Source of the DNA: Spirochaetota bacterium
Lineage (GTDB): Bacteria; Spirochaetota; Spirochaetia; Treponematales; UBA12059
Length of the DNA stretch: 40,362 bases
Direction of reading: 5' to 3'
Assembly: GCA_029548805.1 (NCBI GenBank)
Contig: JAKPMS010000146.1
Location: forward strand, 1-40,362
Shown here: one piece after another, positions 8,804 to 18,253 of the stretch
Position numbering within the stretch: position 1 is the stretch's first letter
Layout of the letters: the number at the start of each line of letters is the position of its first letter
Program-made: the position numbers and the translations under genes
Notes under the pieces: model-generated
Told to the model about the DNA's origin: nothing
Databases searched by the model: none
The model's input: the letters and a program-made list of their open reading frames with translations, nothing else

Positions 8804-9981
8804 TGGCTAATAAAGATACAAGAGCCATACTTGGGGAAGCCTTCCTGGATATTGCAAAAGCTGTAGAGACCGGTACCTACGGCAAAAAACCGCGAATAGG
8901 CCTAGGCACCCTGGGCAGCGAGCACGGCATGGAAAACATGCTGGAAGGCGCAAAACTTGCCGGCCAAAATGGCGACTGCGACATAGTTTTAATCGGCCCA
9001 AAATGCGACGCTCCATTTGAACAAGCAATTGCGGAAAATGAAAGCCAAGCCCATAAAACAATGGAAGAAATGCTTGACAATGGCAGCCTGGACGCTGCTG
9101 TAAGCATGCATTACAGCTTTCCAATAGGAGTAGCCACTGTTGGCAGATTTGTAAGCCCAGCCAGGGGCAGGGAGGTTTTCCTTGCTTCCACCACCGGAAC
9201 TTCGTCCACAAAACGCTCGCAAGCCATGGTTCTGAATGCTGTTGGCGGCATAATTGCTGCCAAAGCCTGCGGTATAAAAAACCCAAGCCTTGGCATACTC
9301 AATGTCGACAATGCCAGAACGGTGGAACGCGCGCTACTAGATCTATCCGCTAATGGTTACACTATCAACTTTGGAGGATCCAAACGCTCCGACGGCGGTT
9401 CAATAATGCGCGGCAACGACCTGTTGACCGGATCCGCAGACGTCATGGTAACAGACTCTTTGAGCGGGAACATATTTATGAAGCTATTGAGCTCTTTTAC
9501 AAGCGGCGGCAGCTATGAAACCACAGGCTGCGGCTACGGCCCCGGGATAGGTCCGGACTACAAACGCTGTATTCTTATCCTGTCCAGGGCATCTGGCAGC
9601 CCGGTGGTAGCAGGCGCCATACGTTATGCGCTTGCACTGGCAAAGGGCAATATACAGCAGCTGGCATCGGAGGAATACGGGGCGGCAAAAGCGGCAGGGC
9701 TGGACAGAATACTAGCAAGCCTTGACAAAAACCGGGACCTGCCCGGGCAAAGCGTCATACCTGCCCCTGCCAAAGAGGTCCTGACTGGAACCATAGCCGG
9801 CATTGACATTATGGAACTGGACAGGGCAGTTGAAAGGCTGTGGGCCAACAATATTTATGCGGAAAGCGGCATGGGTTGTACCGGCCCCATAGTCATGGTA
9901 AACGACGCAAAAATTTCCGATGCTGTAGATATTTTAATAAAAGAAGGTTTTGTTTCCAAAGAAACAGCCAGATGTCAGTGA
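8803..9981 (+). CDS. grdD: Glycine reductase component C, alpha subunit
   Basis: 392 aa; phosphate acyltransferase/PlsX-like; adjacent to grdC; AESGMGCTGPIVMVNDAK. Confidence 0.92.
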   Translation: MANKDTRAILGEAFLDIAKAVETGTYGKKPRIGLGTLGSEHGMENMLEGAKLAGQNGDCDIVLIGPKCDAPFEQAIAENESQAHKTMEEMLDNGSLDAAVSMHYSFPIGVATVGRFVSPARGREVFLASTTGTSSTKRSQAMVLNAVGGIIAAKACGIKNPSLGILNVDNARTVERALLDLSANGYTINFGGSKRSDGGSIMRGNDLLTGSADVMVTDSLSGNIFMKLLSSFTSGGSYETTGCGYGPGIGPDYKRCILILSRASGSPVVAGAIRYALALAKGNIQQLASEEYGAAKAAGLDRILASLDKNRDLPGQSVIPAPAKEVLTGTIAGIDIMELDRAVERLWANNIYAESGMGCTGPIVMVNDAKISDAVDILIKEGFVSKETARCQ

Positions 9982-9996
9982 TTTTTATTGAAGCAC

Positions 9997-10035
9997 AAAA
10001 AGCCTTCTGACATTTTTGCCAGAAGGCTTTTTTTT
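9997..10035 (+). terminator. Rho-independent terminator of the grd operon (possibly bidirectional)
   Basis: AAAAAGCCTTCTG-acatttttgc-CAGAAGGCTTTTT followed by more T's. Confidence 0.9.
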
Positions 10036-10073
10036 GACTGCAATTTTTGCCAGCCCATTTTATACAGCTTTTT

Positions 10074-12134
10074 TCAGTATTTGAACTTGCCTACTTCTAT
10101 AGAAAGCTCATTGATATTTTCCTTGTTTATAATGCTCATTTCATGAACCTTTTGGACTGCAGTTGTAATTTCTGTGGTGCCAATGCCCATTTCATCCATG
10201 CTGTTGCCTATTTCAACGGTAATGGAACCAAGTTCAGCCAGGGTTTTTTCAAGTGCCATGCCGATATCCTTCATTTCTGCAGAACCAGATTGCACCTTTT
10301 GGGAAATGTCTTCCAGCTCGGCAATGGCGGTAAGTATCTGTTTGCTGCCCGCGGACTGCTCTTCCATGGCATTAAGAATGGTGGTTTCTGTTTCAACAAG
10401 GCCTTTGACAGAAGCGTCTATGGACAGCACCTTTTTTTGCACACTGTCCATGGAAGCAACTATGTTGTCAATTTTTGCTTTCATTGACTTTAATGCTTGG
10501 GCAACATTCTTGGCCTCTTTGCCGGAGGACTCGGCCAAAGACCTTACCTCATTGGCCACAACGGCAAAACCCTGCCCGGCTTCACCCGCATGAGCGGCCT
10601 CAATGGCAGCATTCATGGACAACAGGTTGGTCTGGCTGGCTATGGTCTGTATGATTCTGCTTATTTCTATAAGCGTTTCGGAATCCTTTGCCACTTTCTG
10701 AATGTCGCCCATGGCAGCCGTCAGCTCGTTTCTGCTGTGCTCGGAAGCCAAAGCCAGAGCCTCAATGCCCGCCATGTTTCTTTTTACGCTTTGGGTAACA
10801 CTCATTATGTTGGCTATCATTTCCTCGATAGCCGCAGACGACTCTGTAACACTGGATGCCTGGCTGACAATCTCGGAATCCACTTTCTCCACCACGCTGG
10901 ACATGGCTTCCATTCTGGATTTTGTGCTGGAAAGACTTTGCCCCTGAAGAGTGGTTTGCTTTTGTACGCTCTGGATATTTGCACTTATCTGATTTATTGA
11001 GGATGCGGTTTCGTCCATGTTGGCAGAAAGCTCTATACCCTGATCTGCCAACAACACGCTTTTTTCATTTATGGATATAACCAGGCTTTTTATCTTGTCC
11101 AGGGTTTTGTTGAAGTATCCGGCCATGTCGCCAATTTCGTCTGCGGATTTTACATCCAGGCTTTTGCTCAGGTCTCCCTCGCCTTCGGATATATCCCTAA
11201 GCATGGCTGCAGCCTTGTTTACGGAAGAAACCACACTGTTTATAACCAGCACTATAAAGGCACTGGACAATAGAAGCAGAAGTACAATCAGTACAGCGGC
11301 CGCCAAAAGAAAGTTAATGGCATTAAGCTGCCTGTCACGCACAAGATTTGCAATGGTATCGCTAAGTTCGTCCAGGCTGTTAATAAGGACATCTGTAAGC
11401 CTGCCTGTTTCAAGCTTGTTTGCCACATATTCGTCTATCAGGCTTTTTATTGCCACATTGGCTTCCATAGCTGCCAGAGGAAGTCCGGCAAACTCCGTAT
11501 TGGCAAGATTGGCCGAATCCCGCTTTGCTCCGTCTATCAGCAGGTCAATATAATCAATAAAATCATTTTTAATGCTCATGTCATTTTTCAATTTGTAGAA
11601 AAGCTTTTGAATCTGGACAGCGTTTACCGAATTTTCATGAGCTCCCTGCAAAACCTGACGCTGCAGAGTGGATACCGATGCCGCTCTGGATGAATCTACA
11701 AGCAGGCTTATTGTGGCTTTGATATATTCATCGGATTGGGTAATCGAGTCTTCTGTCATTTTTATCAGCCTGGTTTCTATTTCCGCGTTTTTGGATTTGA
11801 CCTGGTTAATTTTGAAATACGCGTTTTTCAGGGCGTCAAGCTGGATATTTCTGGTAAAACTTCTAAAGTTGGCTCCGCTCATCATGCTGAAAACGGATTC
11901 AAAACGCTTGTCCCTTACTATGGAGTTGAGCGGATGCAGTTGCTGTTCTTGTGAAACAAGCTGTAAAGTCTTTATATGCTCTTCAAGAATGGCAGCACTC
12001 CTGGTGTCCTGCTGGCTTTTGATGCTTAATACCGACAATCCAGAGAAAACAATGATAAAAACAAGGCTTTGAACCAGGACAGGCAGTAACAGTTTTTGTT
12101 TGAGCCTTGATCTTTTTGGTATGTTAGCTTTCAT
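10074..12134 (-). CDS. Methyl-accepting chemotaxis protein
   Basis: 686 aa; two TM segments, HAMP, and hallmark [53 protein letters not shown]. Confidence 0.95.
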   Translation of the reverse strand: MKANIPKRSRLKQKLLLPVLVQSLVFIIVFSGLSVLSIKSQQDTRSAAILEEHIKTLQLVSQEQQLHPLNSIVRDKRFESVFSMMSGANFRSFTRNIQLDALKNAYFKINQVKSKNAEIETRLIKMTEDSITQSDEYIKATISLLVDSSRAASVSTLQRQVLQGAHENSVNAVQIQKLFYKLKNDMSIKNDFIDYIDLLIDGAKRDSANLANTEFAGLPLAAMEANVAIKSLIDEYVANKLETGRLTDVLINSLDELSDTIANLVRDRQLNAINFLLAAAVLIVLLLLLSSAFIVLVINSVVSSVNKAAAMLRDISEGEGDLSKSLDVKSADEIGDMAGYFNKTLDKIKSLVISINEKSVLLADQGIELSANMDETASSINQISANIQSVQKQTTLQGQSLSSTKSRMEAMSSVVEKVDSEIVSQASSVTESSAAIEEMIANIMSVTQSVKRNMAGIEALALASEHSRNELTAAMGDIQKVAKDSETLIEISRIIQTIASQTNLLSMNAAIEAAHAGEAGQGFAVVANEVRSLAESSGKEAKNVAQALKSMKAKIDNIVASMDSVQKKVLSIDASVKGLVETETTILNAMEEQSAGSKQILTAIAELEDISQKVQSGSAEMKDIGMALEKTLAELGSITVEIGNSMDEMGIGTTEITTAVQKVHEMSIINKENINELSIEVGKFKY

Positions 12135-12289
12135 AACAACTCCTTTATTGCTGAAATACGGAAAGCTTGCAAATACATAAAATAGGATTTATGCTATATT
12201 CAGCAATCAATCCGTAACAGCCTTCCGGAAAAATCTTGTTCGGTAAAAAAGTACACACGCTGTTTTTAATTTAATAAGGGGGACAGTAA

Positions 12290-13216
12290 ATGAGCAAGCA
12301 GATAAATACTGCACACATAATAGGTCTGGGTGCCATAGGGGGTACCTATGCATCAATTATGACCAAGCATAACAAAGCTTCGTTAAAAGTTATAGTGGAT
12401 GCAAGGCGCAAGGCTTTACTTACGGAAAAAGGCCTTACAGTAAATGGCACCAGGCATGACTTTGACTATATCTGCCCGGAAGAAGCGGACAAAGCTGCAG
12501 AACTTGTACTTATAGCGGTAAAAGCCCATCAGCTTGATGAGGCCATAGCCGCCATAAAGCCATTTGCAGGCAGGGACACTGTTATAATGTCGCTGCTAAA
12601 CGGCATTTCCAGCGAGGAAACAATAGCCCATTCTCTGGATACCGGGAAAATTCTGCATGCCTTCTGTGTTGGAATAGACGCCCTAAAAGAAGGACAAAGC
12701 ATACGTTACAGCACTTCTGGCAAAATTGTGTTTGGTGATAAAGAGCATAACAAAGCTGCGGAACTTGAAGCTGTGCGCTCCTTTTTTGACAAGACGGGGC
12801 TGCCTTACCAGATACCCAATGACATAATGCGGGAAATGTGGTGGAAATTCCTAATGAACATAGGCTTCAACCAGACTTCCGCAATATTGAGGGCACCATA
12901 CGGCGTATATAAAAATGTAAAAGAAATACGCGAGCTTATGTTTGATGCGGCATCAGAGGTTCTGCCCCTTGCCAAAAAAGAGGGAATAAATCTTACAGAA
13001 AGCGATATCCGCGCTTATTTTGACATAATTGACAAGTTCCTGCCCGAAGGAAAGACATCCATGCTGCAGGATGTAGAAGCCGGTCGCAAAACAGAAGTGG
13101 AAAGTTTTGCCATGGCGGTTATGGAGCTGGGCAAAAAACATCATATCCCTACCCCTGTAAATGCAGTATTATATAAAATGATAAGGGTTATTGAACAGAA
13201 CTATCCAAAATCATAA
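12290..13216 (+). CDS. 2-dehydropantoate 2-reductase family protein (ketopantoate reductase-like)
   Basis: 308 aa; GLGAIGGTYAS Rossmann motif, VKAHQLDEAI, MWWKFLMNIGFNQTSAI. Confidence 0.88.
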   Translation: MSKQINTAHIIGLGAIGGTYASIMTKHNKASLKVIVDARRKALLTEKGLTVNGTRHDFDYICPEEADKAAELVLIAVKAHQLDEAIAAIKPFAGRDTVIMSLLNGISSEETIAHSLDTGKILHAFCVGIDALKEGQSIRYSTSGKIVFGDKEHNKAAELEAVRSFFDKTGLPYQIPNDIMREMWWKFLMNIGFNQTSAILRAPYGVYKNVKEIRELMFDAASEVLPLAKKEGINLTESDIRAYFDIIDKFLPEGKTSMLQDVEAGRKTEVESFAMAVMELGKKHHIPTPVNAVLYKMIRVIEQNYPKS

Positions 13217-13239
13217 GCTTTTATAGCAGGGAGGATGCC

Positions 13240-13452
13240 ATGCTTTCCTTGATTGTTCTGACTGTTTTCGGTTTTTTGATGCTGATCAGCGTAATGGGAC
13301 TGCTTTCAGCCTATTTTTGCGATGCTGATACCCGGGAACGCAATCTTGAACTTATGGATTATTCCGACGAGATAGACGAAACCAGGGTTTTGAGCTGTTT
13401 TATTACGCATTATATGGCAGCCTTCGGCAATGACAGCAAGAAAAAGCGTTGA
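13240..13452 (+). CDS. Small predicted membrane protein, unknown function
   Basis: 70 aa; N-terminal TM helix; GGGAGG ribosome-binding site upstream; 24 nt after the KPR gene. Confidence 0.55.
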   Translation: MLSLIVLTVFGFLMLISVMGLLSAYFCDADTRERNLELMDYSDEIDETRVLSCFITHYMAAFGNDSKKKR

Positions 13453-13581
13453 TTGAACCAATACTGAATACCAAGAAAGAATTATCATAGCCAGGCGCTA
13501 TGTACCAAAATAGTTACGCATATAAAGCAAGCCAAATTGGTGAATTATGCTTAAAGTTTAGTACGGAAGGACAGATACATT

Positions 13582-14928
13582 TTGGATCTGGTAATTGACA
13601 ATTGGGTTCGCTTAATTCTGGATTCCCTTTATGACGGAGTATTGATAATTGACCACAACGGCATAGTCATATATATCAACCCGGCTTACACTCGCATAAC
13701 ATCTGTCCTTCCGGAAAACATATTGGGTTTTCCTTTGTCAGTAATCAGGCCAGGCAGCCACCTTACAGGAGTAATGAAGTCGGGAGAAAAGCAGCTTGCA
13801 GTCCGCAGGCAGTTCGGCTCTACAGAATACATGGTTAATATGGTGCCTATTGAGACGGACGGAAAAATCCTTGGCGGAATTTCGGTACTTAATGCCATCA
13901 GCGACGTTTACAAGTTGCTGGAAGAGCTGGATAAATCCAACAGCATAATAAAACGTTTGTCTGAAAGAATGCGGCGCATGAGCCACACTGAACACAGCTT
14001 TGACGGCATTATTTTTGGAGACTCCAAAACCCGGGATACCATAGCCTTAGGAAAAAGGGTGGCAGCCAGAAGCATGAATGTCATCATAAGCGGCGAAAGC
14101 GGCACAGGCAAGGAGCTGTATGCCCAGTCCATCCATAATGCCAGCGAACGAAGCTACCAACCCTTTTTGGCAATTAACTGTGCAGCCCTCGAACCCAATC
14201 TGCTGGAAAGCGAACTTTTTGGTTACGAAGCAGGTTCCTTTACCGGAGCCCTGAAAGGTGGAAAACAGGGGCTTTTTGAGGAGGCGGACGGAGGCAGCCT
14301 GTTTTTGGACGAAGTTGCAGAGATGGATTATCGCTTGCAGGCCAAGCTGTTAAGGGCGCTGCAAGAAAATCGTATACGCCCGCTTGGCAGTAATGTTGAA
14401 AAACCCGTGAATGTAAGAATTATTGCTGCCAGCAATAAAAACCTTGAAAAGCTTATAGAAGAAAACAGGTTCAGAAAGGACCTGTATTATCGTATTGCAG
14501 GTTTTACCCTGAACCTGCTGCCGCTCAGGGAGCGTAAAGGCGATATAGCCCCTTTGATACAAAAGTTCCTGTCAGACTACAATACAGAGCACAAGGCTGA
14601 TATAAAGCTGGATGAAGCGGCTTTGGACATACTTAAAGCTTATAGTTGGCCGGGAAATGTAAGAGAACTTAAAAACACAATTACTTATGCAGCAATTATG
14701 ACAGATGACGGGACTATTCGCGAATCCAACCTGCCCCAAAAAATGCGCATAGAAGAGTACAGGGCTGTGGAATGGCCAGAGCGTAAACTGGCTGAGCTTG
14801 TCCGGGAAACAGAAAGAAGGGCTATAAAGCTTGCCATTGAACGCCATGGCAACAATGTTGAAGGCAAACAAAAGGCTGCTGATGCCCTTGGCATATCTTT
14901 GGCAACCCTGTACAACAAATTGATATAA
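13582..14928 (+). CDS. Sigma-54-dependent transcriptional regulator (PAS-AAA+-HTH), TTG start
   Basis: 448 aa; N-terminal PAS; GESGTGKELYAQSIH Walker A; ESELFGYEAGSFTGALKGGKQGLFEEADGGSLFLDEVAEM; C-terminal Fis-type HTH. Confidence 0.95.
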   Translation: MDLVIDNWVRLILDSLYDGVLIIDHNGIVIYINPAYTRITSVLPENILGFPLSVIRPGSHLTGVMKSGEKQLAVRRQFGSTEYMVNMVPIETDGKILGGISVLNAISDVYKLLEELDKSNSIIKRLSERMRRMSHTEHSFDGIIFGDSKTRDTIALGKRVAARSMNVIISGESGTGKELYAQSIHNASERSYQPFLAINCAALEPNLLESELFGYEAGSFTGALKGGKQGLFEEADGGSLFLDEVAEMDYRLQAKLLRALQENRIRPLGSNVEKPVNVRIIAASNKNLEKLIEENRFRKDLYYRIAGFTLNLLPLRERKGDIAPLIQKFLSDYNTEHKADIKLDEAALDILKAYSWPGNVRELKNTITYAAIMTDDGTIRESNLPQKMRIEEYRAVEWPERKLAELVRETERRAIKLAIERHGNNVEGKQKAADALGISLATLYNKLI

Positions 14929-14996
14929 ACATCCTGGTTTATATAAAGATTTCTATATCAATAGAAACCCTTTCTATATTTCTTAAATTTTAGAAA
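14923..14996. promoter_or_regulatory. Cluster of palindromes, candidate activator-binding sites (UAS)
   Basis: ATATAAAC-atcctg-GTTTATAT (14923-14944), TTTCTAT-atca-ATAGAAA (14950-14967), TTTCTA-N14-TAGAAA (14971-14996). They lie about 160-240 bp upstream of the -24/-12 element. Confidence 0.5.
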
Positions 14997-15151
14997 CATT
15001 TTTTTAGTAATTGAACTTTATATAATATTTTTTGGCCAGCCTTAAAATATTTTTTTGAAAAATAACGTCTTATTTGCAAAATACTGCACAATTCATCGCC
15101 AAATGCAGCTTTTATAAATTTCTTAACAAATTTTTATTTCTCTATGTTATT

Positions 15152-15167
15152 TGGCATGCTTCTTGAA
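15152..15167 (+). promoter_or_regulatory. Sigma-54 (-24/-12) promoter
   Basis: TGGCAT-gcttc-TTGAA versus consensus TGGCAC-N5-TTGCA; follows a sigma-54 activator gene and precedes a transporter start with a GGAGG site. Confidence 0.7.
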
Positions 15168-15203
15168 TACATATTAGTAAATACTAGCAATTTGGAGGCT
15201 GTA

Positions 15204-16502
15204 ATGTTGGCATTATTTGGACTTTTGACAGTAGCGCTGCTGCTTGTTTTGGTTATGACAAAGAAGCTATCTCCCGTGATAGCCCTTATCACTGTCCCAA
15301 TTGTAATGGCCCTGATTGGCGGATTTGGTGCAGACATAAACAAGCACATTACTGACGGTATCAAGAGCATTGCCACCACCGGTGTAATGTTCATATTTGC
15401 CATTCTATTCTTTGGCATCCTGACAGATGCCGGAACTTTTGAACCTATCATTAAATTGATCCTCAAGATGGCAGGCAAAGATCCTGCCAAGATCACCCTG
15501 GGCACAGCCCTGCTGGCCATGCTTGTACACCTGGATGGCTCCGGCGCTGTAACCTTTCTGGTAGTAATTCCGGCCATGCTGCCCCTGTACGACGCACTAA
15601 AAATGAAGCGTACAACCCTTGCAACAGTAACAGCCCTGGCTGCAGGAACCATGAACATTGTTCCATGGGGCGGCCCAACCTTAAGAGCTGCAACAGCACT
15701 TAATGTACCAGTAACCGAACTGTTCAACCCCATGCTGGTTCCCATGGCTAGCGGGCTTGTCTTTGTGCTGGTAGTGGCATACATGCTCGGGCTTAAGGAG
15801 CGCAAGGCCATAGGTACTATTAATGAACAGGAAGTAGTGTTGGCAGACGCCAAGATGGATGCAGACAAGCAGGCGTTAATGAGACCCAAGCTTTTCCCGG
15901 TCAATATGCTTTTGATAGTCTTGGCCATAGTGGTTCTGATTATAGGCAAGGTTCAGCCCCATGTAGTGTTTATGATAGCTTTCAGTTTGGCCCTTGTAAT
16001 AAACTATCCCAAGGTAAAGGACCAGGCCCAGCGCATAGATGCGCATTCCAAGGCCGCATTGCTTATGGCTTCTGTCCTGTTTGCAGCCGGAGCGTTTACG
16101 GGTATTTTAAAAGGAACAGGCATGATCAAGGCCATGGCGGATACCCTTGTAAAAGCCATACCTTCTTCTCTTGGAGCGCGCTTCCCGCTGATCACCGGAA
16201 TACTGGCCATGCCATTGAGCCTTGTGTTTGACCCTGATTCCTTCTATTTTGGAGTTCTGCCCATACTGTCCAGCACAGCGTCGGAGTTTGGCGTGCAGGC
16301 TATAAGTGTGGCGCGTGCCTCCATCCTGGGACAGATGACCACTGGTTTTCCAGTATCTCCGCTAACCGGATCAACCTTCCTTCTTATAGGCCTGTCCGGT
16401 GTGGACCTGGGGGAACACCAGAAAAAGACCATACCTTTTGCTTTCCTTACAACCATAATAATGCTTGTTGTGGCAGTCCTACTTGGAAAGGTACCCCTAT
16501 GA
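15204..16502 (+). CDS. CitM-type (CitMHS family) transporter
   Basis: Multi-TM protein with CitMHS-like features (HLDGSGAVTFLVVIPAMLPLYDALKM, GTMNIVPWGGPTLRAATAL). ATG at 15204 preceded by GGAGG; the track start at 15144 lies upstream of the promoter element. Confidence 0.85.
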   Translation: MLALFGLLTVALLLVLVMTKKLSPVIALITVPIVMALIGGFGADINKHITDGIKSIATTGVMFIFAILFFGILTDAGTFEPIIKLILKMAGKDPAKITLGTALLAMLVHLDGSGAVTFLVVIPAMLPLYDALKMKRTTLATVTALAAGTMNIVPWGGPTLRAATALNVPVTELFNPMLVPMASGLVFVLVVAYMLGLKERKAIGTINEQEVVLADAKMDADKQALMRPKLFPVNMLLIVLAIVVLIIGKVQPHVVFMIAFSLALVINYPKVKDQAQRIDAHSKAALLMASVLFAAGAFTGILKGTGMIKAMADTLVKAIPSSLGARFPLITGILAMPLSLVFDPDSFYFGVLPILSSTASEFGVQAISVARASILGQMTTGFPVSPLTGSTFLLIGLSGVDLGEHQKKTIPFAFLTTIIMLVVAVLLGKVPL

Positions 16503-16536
16503 TTGCTTGTTTTATACTACAGGAGGTATTTTATAA

Positions 16537-17883
16537 ATGAAAAAAATACGTATAGGCAGTGGTGCGGGATACGCAGGAGACAGGCTTGAACCTTCACTGG
16601 AGCTTATAGAGAAGGGCAAGCTGGACTATATTGCTTATGAATGTCTGGCGGAAAGAACCATTGCAATAGCCCAGTTGGCCAAGCTAAAGGACCCTTCAAA
16701 AGGTTACAACCCTCTTCTTGAATACCGTATGAACGAGGCCTTGCCTCTTGCATTCAAGCACAAGGTCAAGATCATAACCAATATGGGAGCTGCAAACCCG
16801 GTAGCTGCGCTGGAGCTTGTGGCCAACATAGCTAAAGAAAAAGGTATCAAAGGAATTAAAATAGCAGCAGTATTTGGTGACGATGTTTTTCCAAAACTGG
16901 ACAAATACAAGGATGCTACAGTATGGGAGACAGGAAAAACCCTGGCTGAACTGAATGGCGAACTTGTATCTGCCAATGCATATCTGGGCGCAGAGGGCAT
17001 TGTAAAAGCACTGCAAGATGGTGCGGATGTTGTGATTACCGGGCGGGTTTCCGACCCAGCAATTTTCATCGCTCCGCTCATTTATGAGTTTGGCTGGAAA
17101 ATGGATGACTGGGACAAGCTGGGAAAGGCCACCCTTGTAGGGCACCTTCTTGAATGCGCCGGACAGGTTACAGGCGGATATTATGGGGACCCTGGCAAAA
17201 AAGATATCCCCGAACCCTGGAATCTGGGCTTTCCGTTGGCAGAAGTAAATGAAAACGGAGACGCTTTTATAAGCAAGGTTCCGGGCTCAGGCGGCATTGT
17301 TAGTGAAGCAAGCTGCAAAGAACAGCTTCTGTATGAAATACATGATCCATCCGGCTACATAACACCGGATTGTGTAGCGGATTTTTCACGCGTACACTTT
17401 GAGCAGGCAGGCAAAGATGTTGTCAATGTTTATGGTGCCAGCGGAAAAGCCCATACAGACTTTTTCAAGGTGAGCATAGGCTACAAAGACGGCTTTATTG
17501 GCGAAGGAGAGATGAGTTACGGAGGCCCCAATTGTATATCTCGCGCCATGCTGGCCAGGGAAATTGTGGACAAGCGCCTCAAGATTCGTAAGCTTGAATA
17601 TGATGAGCTGCGAACGGACATTATTGGAGTGGATTCGTTGTATCGCAACTCCACTTCTCCTCTGGCAAGCCAGCCAAGTGAAGTAAGGCTTTATGCGGCA
17701 GCCCGATGCAAAACCCGGGAAGAGGCCGCCAAAATAGGCAATGAAGTGGAAACGCTATATACCAACGGTCCAGCCGGAGGAGGAGGCGCCACTGCCCGTG
17801 TTTCGGAAATCATTTCTGTTGCTTCCATACTTGTACCAAGGCAGGATGTAAAGCCGGAGCTGGTAGTTAAGGAGTTAAAGTAA
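16537..17883 (+). CDS. AtuA-family (DUF1446) acyclic terpene utilization-like protein
   Basis: 448 aa; MKKIRIGSGAGYAGDRLEPSLELIEKGKLDYIAYECLAERTIAIAQ and DVVITGRVSDPAIFIAPLIYEFGW are typical of AtuA/DUF1446. Confidence 0.88.
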   Translation: MKKIRIGSGAGYAGDRLEPSLELIEKGKLDYIAYECLAERTIAIAQLAKLKDPSKGYNPLLEYRMNEALPLAFKHKVKIITNMGAANPVAALELVANIAKEKGIKGIKIAAVFGDDVFPKLDKYKDATVWETGKTLAELNGELVSANAYLGAEGIVKALQDGADVVITGRVSDPAIFIAPLIYEFGWKMDDWDKLGKATLVGHLLECAGQVTGGYYGDPGKKDIPEPWNLGFPLAEVNENGDAFISKVPGSGGIVSEASCKEQLLYEIHDPSGYITPDCVADFSRVHFEQAGKDVVNVYGASGKAHTDFFKVSIGYKDGFIGEGEMSYGGPNCISRAMLAREIVDKRLKIRKLEYDELRTDIIGVDSLYRNSTSPLASQPSEVRLYAAARCKTREEAAKIGNEVETLYTNGPAGGGGATARVSEIISVASILVPRQDVKPELVVKELK

Positions 17884-18182
17884 TGAAACTATGGGAAATT
17901 GCGCACTCGCGTACGGGCGACAAGGGTAACATTTCTAACATATCCCTGATTGTTTACAAAAAAGAGGATTATGACATGGTCAGGGCAAAAGTAACGGCTC
18001 AAGTGGTTAAAAGGCACTTTAAAGACATAGTCAAAGGTGATGTAGCGCGTTATGAACTGCCCGGGCTGGGCGCCCTAAACTTTGTAATGCAGGATGCCTT
18101 GGGCGGCGGAGTTACACGCAGCCTGGCTATGGACAAACATGGCAAATGTTTGAGCTCCTATCTGCTTGAAATAGAAATATAA
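17883..18182 (+). CDS. AtuA C-terminal-like small protein
   Basis: 99 aa; KLWEIAHSRTGDKGNISNISLIVY, the SRxGDKGN motif of the AtuA C-terminal domain; overlaps the previous gene's stop. Confidence 0.82.
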   Translation: MKLWEIAHSRTGDKGNISNISLIVYKKEDYDMVRAKVTAQVVKRHFKDIVKGDVARYELPGLGALNFVMQDALGGGVTRSLAMDKHGKCLSSYLLEIEI

Positions 18183-18200
18183 AAGCTTTTTGTTTATGCA

Positions 18201-18236
18201 AAAAACAGCCCTGTCATTAATGCGGGGCTGTTTTTT
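18201..18236. terminator. Rho-independent terminator, probably bidirectional (convergent genes)
   Basis: AAAAACAGCCC-N13-GGGCTGTTTTT followed by T. Confidence 0.88.
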
Positions 18237-18253
18237 GGTTCTCTAGCCGCTAA

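Noticed and set aside
15134-15949. 271-aa antisense ORF
   Set aside because: Ser/Thr-rich shadow of the transporter gene; no recognisable domain or separate ribosome-binding signal.
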